Positions 55,571 through 64,000 of a DNA stretch of 64,000 nucleotides are shown here, piece after piece; the stretch's first letter is position 1; the number at the start of each line of letters is the position of its first letter. The translations under genes and the position numbers were made by a program. Source of the stretch: Nocardia nova (lineage in GTDB: Bacteria > Actinomycetota > Actinomycetes > Mycobacteriales > Mycobacteriaceae); the NCBI RefSeq assembly GCF_002933465.1, contig NZ_PSZE01000005.1:62001-126000 (forward strand), given 5' to 3'. Below the pieces are notes generated by a model. It saw only the letters and a program-made list of their open reading frames with translations. It had not been told where the DNA came from and did not search any database.

Positions 55571-56692
55571 ATGTCCGCCGAGCCATTCGAGGTAAGCATC
55601 ACCGAAGCCGAGATCGCGGACCTGCGTGAACGATTGCGACGGACACGCTGGCCCGAGGCCGAGCCGGTGGACGACTGGTCACAGGGCTTGCCGCTGGCGT
55701 ATGCGCAGGAGCTGTGCCGCAGCTGGGCCGAGGACTACGACTTCGGGTTCGCCAAGCGGCTGAACGTGTTCCCGCAGTACCGCGACACGATCGACGGGTT
55801 GGGCATCCACTTCCTGCACGTCCGCTCGCCGGAGCCGGACGCGTTCCCGCTGGTGCTCACGCACGGGTGGCCGGGTTCGGTGCTCGAGTTCCTGGAGGTC
55901 CTCGGCCCGCTGACCGACCCGCGCGCGCACGGCGGGGACCCGGCGGACGCGTTCCACGTGGTCGCGCCGTCATTGCCCGGGTACGGCTGGAGTGACAAGC
56001 CGTCGACGACCGGGTGGGACATCACTCGCATCGCGCGCGCCTGGGACACGTTGATGGTCTCGCTGGGTTACCAGCGGTACGGCGCACAGGGCGGTGACTG
56101 GGGTTCGGCGGTATCGGGCGCGCTGGGCGAGGTGGCACCCGAGCGGGTCGCCGGGGTGCACCTGAACATGGGGGCCGTGGCACTGGGCACGTTCGACGAC
56201 CCGACGCCCGCCGAGTTGGCGAATCTCGAGGCCGCGAAGGAGTTCCAGCGGACCGGCCGGGGGTACTCGGCGATCCAGGCGACCCGGCCGCAGACGCTCG
56301 GCTACGGCCTCACCGACTCCCCGGCGGGGCAGGCCGCCTGGATCGCCGAGAAGTTCTGGGCGTGGACGGACAACAACGGCCATCCCGAGGACGCCGTGTC
56401 GCGGCAGCAGATCCTCGACGAGATCTCGGTCTATTGGTTCACCGCCTCGGCCACGTCGTCGGCGCGCCTGTACTGGGAGAGCTTCGCCAACTTCCGGGGC
56501 AAGGTGACCGCGCCATCCGGGCTGTCGGTCTACCCGCGCGACATAACCCGCCCGTCGAGGCGGGAGGCCGAGCTGCGGTTCACCGACCTGCGCTGGTTCG
56601 AGGAGCTGCCGCATGGTGGCCACTTCGCCGCGCTGGAGCAGCCGGAGTCGCTGGTCGAGCAGGTGCGCGGGTTCTTCCGCCTGTTCCGCTGA
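55571..56692 (+). CDS. Epoxide hydrolase (alpha/beta hydrolase)
   Basis: 373 residues. N-terminal EHN domain (ITEAEIADLRERLRRTRWPE), oxyanion HGWPGSVLEF (about 97-106), nucleophile Asp in YGAQGGDWGSAVS, and the catalytic His in ELPHGGHFAALEQPE. Opens epoxides to diols through an ester intermediate; natural substrate unknown. ATG 55571 with AAGGAG 7 nt upstream. Confidence 0.88.
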   Translation: MSAEPFEVSITEAEIADLRERLRRTRWPEAEPVDDWSQGLPLAYAQELCRSWAEDYDFGFAKRLNVFPQYRDTIDGLGIHFLHVRSPEPDAFPLVLTHGWPGSVLEFLEVLGPLTDPRAHGGDPADAFHVVAPSLPGYGWSDKPSTTGWDITRIARAWDTLMVSLGYQRYGAQGGDWGSAVSGALGEVAPERVAGVHLNMGAVALGTFDDPTPAELANLEAAKEFQRTGRGYSAIQATRPQTLGYGLTDSPAGQAAWIAEKFWAWTDNNGHPEDAVSRQQILDEISVYWFTASATSSARLYWESFANFRGKVTAPSGLSVYPRDITRPSRREAELRFTDLRWFEELPHGGHFAALEQPESLVEQVRGFFRLFR

Positions 56693-57029
56693 CTGTCCGT
56701 GCCACCCCTGGGAAGCCCGCGCCCGGTGGATCGTCCTGTCCGTCCGCCAGGTTACCGGCAAATCACGTTGTGGGGCGGTGCGATCGAGGAGATTCCACCG
56801 TGCAGAGCTGCCGATCGGAACAAGGTGTCCCGTATCCGCAACGGCCGGTACCCGGTCGGCCCGAGCTGCGCCGGCTCGGCGTCGATGTCGACCTCGATGG
56901 CGCCGAAGAAGTTCGCGAGGGTCAGGCACCACATTTGTTCGGATGGTCTTCGAGATGCCGGGACCGGATCATGCCTTCATACGCGTAGAGCAGGTCACGC
57001 TCGAGCGCGTGTACCGACTCACCCCCTGT
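56693..57029. other. Gene-free stretch with possible remnants
   Basis: About 340 nt. A 60-codon minus frame (56752-56934; MWCLTLANFFGAIEVDIDAE) and a minus fragment just upstream (ERDLLYAYEGMIRSRHLEDH) look protein-like but do not join in one frame, and I recognise no family. It may be decayed coding sequence. Confidence 0.3.
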
Positions 57030-57641
57030 TCAGCTGGTGACCGGATGCACCTCCAGGGCGCAGGTGTCGATGGTGGTGTGCACGGTGCGGGTGTCGGTCG
57101 AATCGGGCGCTGTCACAGCCAGACTCGTGTATAGCGGGCAGTCCTCGCCGGCCGGGCCCATCGAGGAGCCTTCCACGACCGCGCGGGCGGGGCGACCGGG
57201 CAGCACCGTGACGACGGGCGGAGTGTCGTCGTCCCGGGGCAGGCCACCCATATACCCGCGCGGGGTGCGCCGGGCGTGCAGGACCGGGCCGCCCTCGCCG
57301 GTGTCGACGCCGGGATAGCCGCCGATCGCGCAGGGCGGGGTGTCGGCGGCGAGGGCGAAGCTCAGTTCGACGGCGCGATGCATCATCCCCGGCGAGAGGG
57401 TGTGGGCGGTGATGTCCAGCTGGCGTGGCCGGCACGCCACGACGGCCGGCGCGGTGGTGGCGGCCCCTGGTGTGGGGGTGTGCTGCGCCGAAGGCGACTG
57501 CGCGGCAGACGTTTCGGTGGCAGGTCGTGCGGAGGGTGGGTTCCCGGACTCGCGCTGCGCACAACCGGCGAGCGTGGTGGCTGCGGTCGCGCCGAGTAGC
57601 ACCACCGCAGCCGTCCGATATCCGTATCGGCCGAACCTCAC
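57030..57641 (-). CDS. DUF4232-type lipoprotein
   Basis: About 203 residues from GTG 57641 (GTG 57662 also possible). Signal with lipobox TLAGCAQ (Cys about 27), Pro/Thr/Ala linker, then a beta-rich domain of the DUF4232 kind: SFALAADTPPCAIGGYPGVD, PGRPARAVVEGSSM, and a C-terminal Cys in TIDTCALEV. Three Cys in the mature domain could form disulfides. Surface-exposed; function unknown. Same strand as the next two genes upstream. Confidence 0.7.
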   Translation of the reverse strand: MRFGRYGYRTAAVVLLGATAATTLAGCAQRESGNPPSARPATETSAAQSPSAQHTPTPGAATTAPAVVACRPRQLDITAHTLSPGMMHRAVELSFALAADTPPCAIGGYPGVDTGEGGPVLHARRTPRGYMGGLPRDDDTPPVVTVLPGRPARAVVEGSSMGPAGEDCPLYTSLAVTAPDSTDTRTVHTTIDTCALEVHPVTS

Positions 57642-57672
57642 CTCGACTGCTTCCGACCGCACGCGTGCGCGC

Positions 57673-58236
57673 TCAGTGCACCGCTACCTCCAGCACTACC
57701 CCCGCGGCCGCCACGCCCTCCGGATCGGTCCAGCTCACCCGGACCCACCCGGGGGCGAGGACTGCCGCCGGCGAGGGAATCCGGTTGACGCGCACCGCCT
57801 TCGACGTTTCCGAATCGGCCACGGACACCTCGACGGTGCGGGCGGGGGTGTCACTGCGGTTCTGGTCCTGGGCCACCGCGCGCCCGGCGAGCAGCGCCGC
57901 CATCTGCGCAAGGGCCACCGGGTCGTGCGCGGCGTCGTAGATCCACCGGGTCCCGAGCACACCGTGTTCGGAGGTGCCGATCAATGCCTCCTCCGCGCCG
58001 GGCAGCGGGGCGCCGCGATAGGTCATCGGCACGTGGTAGACGGGCCGCCAGGAATCGGCGGTGTCGGCGACGAGCATGTGCTCGATGCCCACCTCTCCGT
58101 CGGGGTCGTCGAGCCGGAACCCGCCCGCCTTGTGCAGGTGCGGCGTTGTACCGGTGAACCATTCGCGCGTCGGCACCCACGCGGTAAGCAGTTCGAGTTT
58201 GCCGGGCTCGAGGGTGGTGTGGTGAACGACAGCCAT
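57673..58236 (-). CDS. Maltokinase-cap-like (CG0192-related) protein
   Basis: 187 residues resembling the N-terminal cap domain of maltokinases as a free-standing protein: TTLEPGKLELLTAWVPTREW, FRLDDPDGEVGIEHMLV, GTSEHGVLGTRWIYDAAHD. Function of the stand-alone form is not known. ATG 58236 lies 9 nt after the HdeD-like gene stop, so both are one transcript. No kinase gene nearby. Confidence 0.7.
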   Translation of the reverse strand: MAVVHHTTLEPGKLELLTAWVPTREWFTGTTPHLHKAGGFRLDDPDGEVGIEHMLVADTADSWRPVYHVPMTYRGAPLPGAEEALIGTSEHGVLGTRWIYDAAHDPVALAQMAALLAGRAVAQDQNRSDTPARTVEVSVADSETSKAVRVNRIPSPAAVLAPGWVRVSWTDPEGVAAAGVVLEVAVH

Positions 58237-58245
58237 ATCCCGACC

Positions 58246-58872
58246 CTAATCCGCGGCCCGGACGGGGGTTTGCGCGCGCGGACCGAGCAGGCCGCGCACC
58301 CCCACCTGGTCGCCGCCGCGTTCGGGACGGCGGACGCGGACGGCCATGCGGATCTCCATCACGCCGAGCGGGATCAGGCAGACGCCGACCAGAACAGACA
58401 AGGCTGCGACGGTGTCGATCGGCCACACCAGCACGATGAGCCCGGCCAGCAGTGTCGCCACGCCATAGCCCTCGCGCCGGCCCGGCTTCGGCAGATCTTC
58501 CGACCAGGCCGCGACGATCGCCTGCACGATGCCGCGGATCATCCATCCCATCCCGACCCACATGGCCAGCAACGCCACCCAGTCACCGCTGCGCATGCAC
58601 CACAGTGCCAGCAGCACCGACAGGGCCCCGCTCACGAATTCCAGTGCCTTGAGTCCACCGCGGATGCGCGCACGGAAGGCCACCGTGAACTGCCAGGCGG
58701 CGGTCAACAGCAGCGTCGTTCCGAGCAATAGTTCCGCTACCTGAACGGACTTATCGGGCCACACGAGCAGAATCACCCCGACGGTGATCGACGCACAGCC
58801 GATCGCGCACGCGAGGTGCCAGGCATCACCAGCGAAGACATCCCTGCGTCCGGCCGCTCGGAAGGTGGGCAT
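58246..58872 (-). CDS. HdeD-like (DUF308) membrane protein
   Basis: 208 residues with six hydrophobic helices in two repeats (SITVGVILLVWPDKSVQ and LLAGLIVLVWPIDTVAALSV), the hallmark of the HdeD/DUF308 family. Linked to acid resistance in E. coli; the role here is inferred. ATG 58872. First gene of a two- or three-gene minus-strand operon. Confidence 0.75.
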   Translation of the reverse strand: MPTFRAAGRRDVFAGDAWHLACAIGCASITVGVILLVWPDKSVQVAELLLGTTLLLTAAWQFTVAFRARIRGGLKALEFVSGALSVLLALWCMRSGDWVALLAMWVGMGWMIRGIVQAIVAAWSEDLPKPGRREGYGVATLLAGLIVLVWPIDTVAALSVLVGVCLIPLGVMEIRMAVRVRRPERGGDQVGVRGLLGPRAQTPVRAAD

Positions 58873-59055
58873 GGCCCCGATGATATGGCCCCGGACGGTG
58901 CACCCTGCGCAATTTCACGCCTTCGGCCCGGCCCGATCCAGCTATCGGACAGCCGTGCACTGCTCGTGGAACGTGTGTGGTCCGGTAACGGCTACCGGGC
59001 TACCGTGGGTGCATGTCGGATCTCGCGCCGCTGCGGCCCGTCGGGAGGTAGCCCC

Positions 59056-60369
59056 ATGACCACTGTGTTCCCGCCGGGTCCCCGGCTGCCGCGGGTGGCG
59101 CAGACGCTGTTGCACGCGAAATGGCGGGGCTGGTTCGCCGGGGTGGCCTCGCGCCGCTACGGCGACGTCTACACGATGCGCATGATCGCACCGTATGCCG
59201 AGAATCTGGTGGTGTTCTCGCGCCCGGAACACATCCGCGAGATCTTCGCCGGCGCCCCGGTGGATTTGCATGCCGGCGAAGGCAATCGGGTGCTGGAGCC
59301 GGTGATGGGACAGCATTCGCTGTTGCTCACCGACGAGGACGAGCACGCGCGAGCCCGTCGGCTGCTGATGCCGGCGTTCACCGGCTCGGCGCTGCGCGGT
59401 TACCGCGACCTGGTCGAGGCGATCGCCAAACATCACATCGACCAGTGGCAGCCGGATACCACGCTGGTGACGCTGCCACGGATGAACGAACTGACACTCG
59501 ATGTGATCATGCGGGTGGTGTTCGGTATCAGCGAGCAGCGCGGACGTGCCGAGCTCGCGCCCCGGCTGCGGTACCTGGTCGATGTCGGCCCGCTGATCTT
59601 CCTGGGCTGGAAATGGCATCGACTGCAGCGTTTCGGCCCGTGGAAGCGTTTCGCCGACAACAAGAATGCGATCGACGCGCTGCTCTACGAGGAGATCGCG
59701 CGCCGGCGCGACGAGCCGGATCCCGGTGAGCGCGCCGACGTGCTGGCCCGGCTGCTCGCGGTGGGCGCGGAGGCCGGCGACGAGCCGCTCTCGGATGCCG
59801 AACTCCGCGATCAGTTGGTGACGCTGCTGCTTGCCGGGCACGAAACCACCGCGTCGGCGCTGTCGTGGGCGATGTTCGAATTGGCCGCCCATCCCGAGGT
59901 GCAGCAGCGGGCGCGCCGCGCGGCGGCCGAGGGCGACGACAAGTATCTGGAAGCGGTGCTGAAGGAAGCGATGCGCCGCCATCCGGTCATCGGCGGCACA
60001 CTGCGACGGCTCACGCGTGAGACGACGATCGGCGGGTACACCCTGCCCCGCGGCACCGTCGTGCAGACCTCGATCGTGCTGGCGCATGCGAATCCCGACA
60101 ATCATCCCGAACCCGAAAGTTTCCGTCCTGAACGCTTTCTCGACGGCAGTGTGGCCGCCAACACCTGGCTGCCGTTCGGTGGCGGTGTGCGTCGCTGTAT
60201 CGGCGCCGGATTCTCACTCATGGAGGGCACGGCGGTGCTGTCGGACGTCTTGGGCCGTTTCGCCCTGGCGCCGGTGCATACCCACGAACGCGGCCGCATC
60301 CGCAACATCACCAATGTGCCCGCCCACGGTGCGCCGGTGCTGCTGCGAGCATATCCGGGTGCGCTCTGA
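59056..60369 (+). CDS. Cytochrome P450
   Basis: 437 residues. I-helix LLLAGHETTASAL (about 253-265), ExxR in LKEAMRR, PERF meander (SFRPERFLDG) and heme loop LPFGGGVRRCIGAGF with the Cys ligand. N-terminal PPGPRLPRVAQTLLHAKWRG resembles the CYP135/138-like group of mycobacteria. ATG 59056 with GGGAGG 7 nt upstream. Redox partner genes are not adjacent. Substrate unknown, probably a lipid or terpenoid. Confidence 0.9.
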   Translation: MTTVFPPGPRLPRVAQTLLHAKWRGWFAGVASRRYGDVYTMRMIAPYAENLVVFSRPEHIREIFAGAPVDLHAGEGNRVLEPVMGQHSLLLTDEDEHARARRLLMPAFTGSALRGYRDLVEAIAKHHIDQWQPDTTLVTLPRMNELTLDVIMRVVFGISEQRGRAELAPRLRYLVDVGPLIFLGWKWHRLQRFGPWKRFADNKNAIDALLYEEIARRRDEPDPGERADVLARLLAVGAEAGDEPLSDAELRDQLVTLLLAGHETTASALSWAMFELAAHPEVQQRARRAAAEGDDKYLEAVLKEAMRRHPVIGGTLRRLTRETTIGGYTLPRGTVVQTSIVLAHANPDNHPEPESFRPERFLDGSVAANTWLPFGGGVRRCIGAGFSLMEGTAVLSDVLGRFALAPVHTHERGRIRNITNVPAHGAPVLLRAYPGAL

Positions 60370-60472
60370 TCACACAGCACGCCTCGCCGCCACGCACCCG
60401 GACGTGGGGCGTGTCGGCGCGGAGTCCACAATCGGCAGTGGACCGCACTCGCCGACAGAGAGGTGATCGCTC

Positions 60473-61147
60473 GTGAAGGTATTCCAGATCGGCGCGGCGG
60501 GCGGCGTGGGCCGCCGCCTCGCGCAACGGCTCGCCGACCGCGGTGATCAGGTCACCGGTATGCATCGCAATCCCGAACAGGCCGAGACCGTCGGGGCGAC
60601 CGGGGCGACGCCGGTGGCCGGCGACCTGATCCACGACACGGTGGAGGAATTGGCGGCCAAGATCGCCGGGCACGACGCCGTGATGTTCTCCGCGGGCGCG
60701 CACGGCACCGGCCCCGACAAGACCACCGCCATCGACGGCGCCGGACTGGAGAAGGCCGCCGCGGCCGCAGCACGGGCCGGCGTCACGCGCTTCGTGCTGG
60801 TGTCGGCATTCCCCGACGCCGGGCGCGACCGCGAAACCTCGGCGGGATTCGAGCACTACATGCGGGTGAAGAAGTCCGCGGACGTCCATCTGACCCACAC
60901 CGCGCTGGACTGGCTCATCGTGCGCCCGGGAACCCTGCGCGACGATCCGGGCTCCGGCACCGTCACCGCCGGGCCGGCCATCGAATACGGTTCGGTCTCC
61001 CGCGACGACGTCGCGGCCTTCATCGACGCGGCCCTGCACGAACCGGCACTCAACCGAGTCATAGTCGAGCTCACCGGCGGCAACACTCCGGTCGCCGACG
61101 CGGTGGCCGAGCTGGTGGCCGCGACCACTCCGCGCAAAACCATGTGA
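60473..61147 (+). CDS. NAD(P)-binding atypical SDR
   Basis: 224 residues. Glycine motif VFQIGAAGGVGRRLAQRLA (about 3-21), HRNPEQ (NADP-type Arg), VMFSAGAHGTG, VLVSAFPDAGR and LDWLIVRPGTLRDDP. Atypical SDR5-like NAD(P)H-binding oxidoreductase; no YxxxK. GTG 60473 with GAGAGG upstream. Confidence 0.82.
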   Translation: MKVFQIGAAGGVGRRLAQRLADRGDQVTGMHRNPEQAETVGATGATPVAGDLIHDTVEELAAKIAGHDAVMFSAGAHGTGPDKTTAIDGAGLEKAAAAAARAGVTRFVLVSAFPDAGRDRETSAGFEHYMRVKKSADVHLTHTALDWLIVRPGTLRDDPGSGTVTAGPAIEYGSVSRDDVAAFIDAALHEPALNRVIVELTGGNTPVADAVAELVAATTPRKTM

Positions 61148-61180
61148 CAGCCGAGGTCGCCCGGCCTAGCGTACCCGGGC

Positions 61181-62152
61181 ATGTCGAGGATGGCGCCCGA
61201 GGTTGCCGCTGGTGGCCGGCTGCGCTCCGGTACGGGCTGCGCGGTGGTGTCGGCGGTGTCGTTCGCACTGTCGGGCCCCCTGGCGCGCGGCCTGATGAAC
61301 GCCGGCTGGGGCTCCGCGTCGGTGGTGATCGTGCGCGTCCTGGTCGGCGCCGCGGTACTCGCGCCGATCGCGGCCGTCGAACTGTGGAACAACTGGAAGT
61401 CGGCGCGCGGCAACGCGGCTCTGATCCTCGGCTACGGGCTGGTGGCGATCGCCGGAGTGCAGCTGGCGTATTTCACCGCCGTATCGCGTCTGGCCGTGGG
61501 AATGGCGTTGCTGATCCAGTACACCTCGCCGATCGCGGTGGTCGGCTGGTTGTGGCTGCGTCGCCATCAGCGCCCAGCGGGGCCGACGGTGGCCGGAGCA
61601 TTCATCGGCCTCACCGGTTTGTTCTTCGTGATCGACCTGCGGCCGGGCGCGGCCACCGACTGGATCGGCATCTGCTGGGCACTGCTGGCCATGGGCTGCG
61701 GGGTGGTGTACTTCCTGCTCTCGGCGCACGGCCACGCCACCTTGCCGGGAACCGTCCTGGCCACCGGTGGGCTGCTCGTCGGCGGACTCGGACTGCTCGG
61801 CGCCGGCGCGACGGGCGTTCTTGCGCTGCGCGCCACCACGAATCCCGTTGTGTATCAAGGTGTCACGATGCCGTGGTGGCTGCCGATCGCGATTCTCGGC
61901 ACCGTGACGGCCGCCCTCGCCTACGTCGCCGGCATCGCCGCCACTCGCCTGCTCGGCTCCCGGGCGGCGGCGTTCACGGGTCTGCTCGAAGTGGTGGCGG
62001 CCCTGCTCTTCGCGTGGGCACTGCTCGGTGAGGCCCCGCACCCCGTCCAGTTGCTCGGCGGCGTGCTGGTCCTCACCGGCGTGCTCGTCGTGCGCCGCGG
62101 CGAGGCGGCCGCTGTCTGCGCCGATCAGTCGGCGAGCCGCTGCTCGGCGTAG
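61181..62152 (+). CDS. EamA-family (DMT) transporter
   Basis: 323 residues, ten hydrophobic helices in two EamA halves (SAVSFALSGPLARGLMNAGW; GCGVVYFLLSAHGHA and onward). Likely exporter of amino acids or metabolites. ATG 61181 or 61190. The last about 80 nt overlap the 3' end of the MerR frame on the minus strand. Confidence 0.82.
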   Translation: MSRMAPEVAAGGRLRSGTGCAVVSAVSFALSGPLARGLMNAGWGSASVVIVRVLVGAAVLAPIAAVELWNNWKSARGNAALILGYGLVAIAGVQLAYFTAVSRLAVGMALLIQYTSPIAVVGWLWLRRHQRPAGPTVAGAFIGLTGLFFVIDLRPGAATDWIGICWALLAMGCGVVYFLLSAHGHATLPGTVLATGGLLVGGLGLLGAGATGVLALRATTNPVVYQGVTMPWWLPIAILGTVTAALAYVAGIAATRLLGSRAAAFTGLLEVVAALLFAWALLGEAPHPVQLLGGVLVLTGVLVVRRGEAAAVCADQSASRCSA

Positions 62153-62585
62153 ACGGCCATGGCGTCGCGCTGGTATTCGGTTCGGGCCAGCGCTGCCGGG
62201 CCTCGTCGTCGTACTGCGTGTGGTCGAAGCCCGCGAACAGGTTTTCCGGGCGGTTGATCTGCACTGACATCTCCTTGTTCCCTTCGAGTTCGGCGATGGT
62301 GCGCGCCACGGTCTCGGCCATCCGTCCCAGCCGGTCGCGTTCGGCGAGCAGCCGGGCGTACTGGCGTTTGAGAGCGGCCAGCGTGTCCGGTTCGGAGTCG
62401 ACCGCCTCGGCGATCTCGGCGAGACCGAGCCCCAGCTCGCGCAGCACGAGGATGTGCTGCAGCCGCAACAGACGCTGCTCGTCGTAGTAGCGATAGCCGT
62501 TGCTACCCACATGGGCCGGGGTGAGCAAACCGATGTCGTCGTAGTGGCGCAAGGTGCGGGCGGTGATTCCCGACATCTTGGCCAC
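62073..62585 (-). CDS. MerR-family regulator with a broken TipAS-like tail
   Basis: About 170 residues from GTG 62585. The MerR helix-turn-helix (KMSGITARTLRHYDDIGLL, NGYRYYDEQ) and coil are intact. The C-terminus begins like TipAS/ALBA-type domains (NLFAGFDHTQYDDEARQRW) but then becomes a Pro/Arg-rich string running into the EamA gene. In another frame ARTEYQRDAMAVYAEQRLAD follows and stops at 62125. A frameshift or deletion after RQRW is likely, so effector binding is probably lost. Confidence 0.65.
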   Translation of the reverse strand: MAKMSGITARTLRHYDDIGLLTPAHVGSNGYRYYDEQRLLRLQHILVLRELGLGLAEIAEAVDSEPDTLAALKRQYARLLAERDRLGRMAETVARTIAELEGNKEMSVQINRPENLFAGFDHTQYDDEARQRWPEPNTSATPWPSTPSSGSPTDRRRQRPPRRGARRARR

Positions 62586-62592
62586 CTGCCCT

Positions 62593-62613
62593 GAGGCCGG
62601 TCGTTCCGGCCTC
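62593..62613 (-). terminator. Hairpin between the TetR and MerR genes
   Basis: GAGGCCGG and CCGGCCTC pair perfectly over a 5-nt loop. It is downstream of the TetR stop (62648) and in the 5' untranslated part of the MerR message; could be a terminator for the former or a structure in the latter. Confidence 0.45.
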
Positions 62614-62620
62614 GTCTTCG

Positions 62621-62651
62621 ACGGTAGAAGTTGCCGTAACGTGAAGGTCAA
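62621..62651 (-). promoter_or_regulatory. MerR-type promoter upstream of the MerR gene
   Basis: Minus strand TTGACC (62651-62646), 19-nt spacer, TACCGT (62626-62621). This stretched spacing is the MerR hallmark and suggests autoregulation. It overlaps the 3' end of the TetR gene. Confidence 0.6.
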
Positions 62652-63277
62652 GCCGAAGATTTCGCGTCCGGGCGCAGCCCGAGCAAGGTTTCGGCGATCT
62701 GCCGCATCTCGGCGAGATACCGGGCGCGCTCGGGCGGCGGATCGGCCCGGCGGGCGAGCATGCCGCGGGTGAGCGCGTAGCCGACGGTTTCGGCGACCAC
62801 GCGAACCGGCGCCGCGGGGGTGACGGTCCCGGCACGGTGTTCCCGGTCCAGGTAGCGAGCGAAGCGGCGGATCGGGCGTTCGGCGATTTCGGAGGCCAGC
62901 TCGCCGATCTCGCGGTCCACGGCGCCGCGCTCCTCGATCAACCGCAGCAGCGGGCCGGCGTGCAGCACCGTCTCGGCGAACGAGTCCATGGTGGCGCGCA
63001 ACATCTCTCGCGGATCGGAGTCGGTCAGCTCGGGTTCCTGGGCGGCGAGGAATTCGTCGCGAACCCGCGTGGCGAGCGCGTGGAAGATCTCGTCCTTCGA
63101 AGCGAAGTACACATACAGCGTCGCGCGGGAGACACCGGCCCGGGCGGTGATCGCGGCCACCGTGGTCGCCGCGTAGCCGCGTTCGATGAAAACGTCGGCC
63201 GCGGCATCGAGCAAGGCGCGATGCCGATCGGTATCCGAGCGCTCGCGGGCCGCGCGCACACTCCACGCCGACGTCAT
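62648..63277 (-). CDS. TetR-family regulator of acyl-CoA/carboxylase genes
   Basis: 209 residues. HTH at about 37-58: TVAAITARAGVSRATLYVYF, then ASKDEIFHAL. The C-terminal part is a helical ligand-binding domain. Divergent from a biotin carboxylase gene, as for Rv2506-type regulators near accA1/accD1/fadE19 in mycobacteria. ATG 63277 (63289 possible) lies 14 nt from the palindrome at 63291-63312. Probable repressor of leucine or branched acyl-CoA catabolism, inferred. Confidence 0.82.
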   Translation of the reverse strand: MTSAWSVRAARERSDTDRHRALLDAAADVFIERGYAATTVAAITARAGVSRATLYVYFASKDEIFHALATRVRDEFLAAQEPELTDSDPREMLRATMDSFAETVLHAGPLLRLIEERGAVDREIGELASEIAERPIRRFARYLDREHRAGTVTPAAPVRVVAETVGYALTRGMLARRADPPPERARYLAEMRQIAETLLGLRPDAKSSA

Positions 63278-63290
63278 ACCGTCCAGCATA

Positions 63291-63312
63291 TTGACGTTGA
63301 CGTCAATGTCAA
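63291..63312. promoter_or_regulatory. 22-bp palindromic operator
   Basis: TTGA, 2 nt, TTGACGTCAA, 2 nt, TCAA; the arms mismatch at only one base pair. Centred between the divergent starts of the TetR (63277) and carboxylase (63326) genes. Identical in 18 of 22 positions to the element at 76-97. Confidence 0.7.
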
Positions 63313-63325
63313 TCAGACTGGCGGC

Positions 63326-64000
63326 ATGCAGGTCGTGGTGGCGAACCGGGGTGAAGTGGCGGTCCGTGTGTTGCGTACGGCGCGAGAGCGCGGGTATGGC
63401 ACGCGGGCGTTGTCGACGGCGGACGAGCCGGACGCGATGCCGGTGCGGCTGGCCGACGAGGCGGTCCGGCTGCCGGGCTCGGGCGCCGCGGCCTACCTCG
63501 ACATCGACGCCGTCGTCGCGGCCGCCGGCAGTGCGGGGCCTGGCGCGCTGGTACATCCGGGATACGGGTTCCTCAGCGAGAGTGCCGATTTCGCGGCCGC
63601 GTGCGCGGCGGCGGGCTTGGTGTTCGTCGGGCCGGCTCCGGAGGTGCTGCGGACTTTCGGTGACAAGGTGGCGGCGCGGCGCGCCGCGGAAAAGGCCGGT
63701 GTGGCGGTGCTGCCCGCGACCGGCGGCGGCGCCGGGCCCGAGCAGATCGAGGCTCTGCTCGTCGCTCATCCCGAGGGTGTGATGATCAAGGCGACGGCCG
63801 GTGGCGGCGGACGCGGGATGCGAGTGGTGCGCCGTCACGCGGAACTCGCGCAGGCCTATGCCCACTGCCGCGCCGAGGCCCGCGCGGGTTTCGGTGACGA
63901 CACCGTCTACGCCGAGGCGTTGGTCGAACACGCCCGCCACATCGAGGTGCAGATCGTCGCCGACGGTTCGCGCGCGGTCGCGGTCGGCGATCGCGATTGC
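63326..64000 (+). CDS. Acyl-CoA carboxylase alpha chain, N-terminal part (runs off the window)
   Basis: The first 225 codons of a biotin carboxylase, starting ATG 63326. Motifs: VVVANRGEVAVRVLRTARE (N-terminal fold), VHPGYGFLSESADFA, FVGPAPEVLRTFGDK, and the ATP-grasp glycine loop MIKATAGGGGRGMRVV, then EALVEHARHIEVQIVAD. Expected to continue with biotin-carboxyl-carrier domain, as in AccA1-type proteins that carboxylate methylcrotonyl-CoA or propionyl-CoA. Regulated with the divergent TetR gene through the palindrome. The end is not visible. Confidence 0.9.
   Translation, partial: MQVVVANRGEVAVRVLRTARERGYGTRALSTADEPDAMPVRLADEAVRLPGSGAAAYLDIDAVVAAAGSAGPGALVHPGYGFLSESADFAAACAAAGLVFVGPAPEVLRTFGDKVAARRAAEKAGVAVLPATGGGAGPEQIEALLVAHPEGVMIKATAGGGGRGMRVVRRHAELAQAYAHCRAEARAGFGDDTVYAEALVEHARHIEVQIVADGSRAVAVGDRDC

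Overview
The window is high-GC DNA with frequent GTG starts and 4-nt ATGA/GTGA gene overlaps. It carries a four-gene conservon, a complete nuo operon preceded by an atypical response regulator (the order found around Rv3143-nuoA in Mycobacterium tuberculosis), an Acg-type nitroreductase, Kas-like and accA-like lipid genes, and KstR-like operators. Together these point to a mycolic-acid actinomycete. A Nocardia-like chromosome is my best inference; no rRNA or tRNA gene is present to confirm it.

Layout. 1-2.1 kb: an acyl-CoA dehydrogenase between two broken short-chain dehydrogenases. 2.1-11.1 kb: Acg nitroreductase, PucR-type regulator, secreted and lipoprotein genes, an M50-like protease, a succinate-semialdehyde dehydrogenase and an MFS transporter. 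11.3-15.1 kb: conservon cvnABCD (sensor kinase, roadblock, DUF742, GTPase). 15.1-18.2 kb: methionine-salvage operon mtnAB-mtnD-mtnC with a fused MtnA-MtnB. 18.7-24.3 kb: a KAS enzyme with a divergent TetR, two SRPBCC proteins, a secreted HNH nuclease and a nitronate-monooxygenase-like flavoprotein; two of these genes carry KstR-type sites. 24.3-27.8 kb: an operon pairing a HEAT-repeat protein with a MerR regulator that itself ends in HEAT repeats, divergent from a methyltransferase. 27.9-37 kb: a mosaic of intact genes (dinB with an SOS box, Nudix, patatin, YoaK-type membrane protein, OmpA-like lipoprotein, MarR, aldo/keto reductase, PASTA lipoprotein, CBS protein) interrupted by decayed genes (ECF sigma factor, winged-helix protein, phosphoribulokinase, TetR).

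37.5-54.3 kb: the nuo operon for the 14-subunit proton-pumping NADH dehydrogenase, with a CRP/GlxR-like site in its leader. Unusually, nuoH and nuoI form one uninterrupted reading frame. 54.4-62.2 kb: DUF574-type methyltransferase, epoxide hydrolase, DUF4232 lipoprotein, maltokinase-cap-like protein, HdeD-like membrane protein, cytochrome P450, atypical SDR and EamA exporter. 62.1-64 kb: MerR regulator, TetR regulator and the start of a divergent biotin-carboxylase gene that runs off the window.

The strongest regulatory observation is that the same 22-bp palindrome (TTGA, 2 nt, TTGACGTCAA, 2 nt, TCAA) lies in the acyl-CoA dehydrogenase promoter at the left edge and between the TetR and carboxylase genes at the right edge, suggesting one acyl-CoA-catabolism regulon. 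The strongest structural observations are the NuoH-NuoI fusion and the HEAT/MerR operon. At least six genes are visibly decayed, several by internal deletion.
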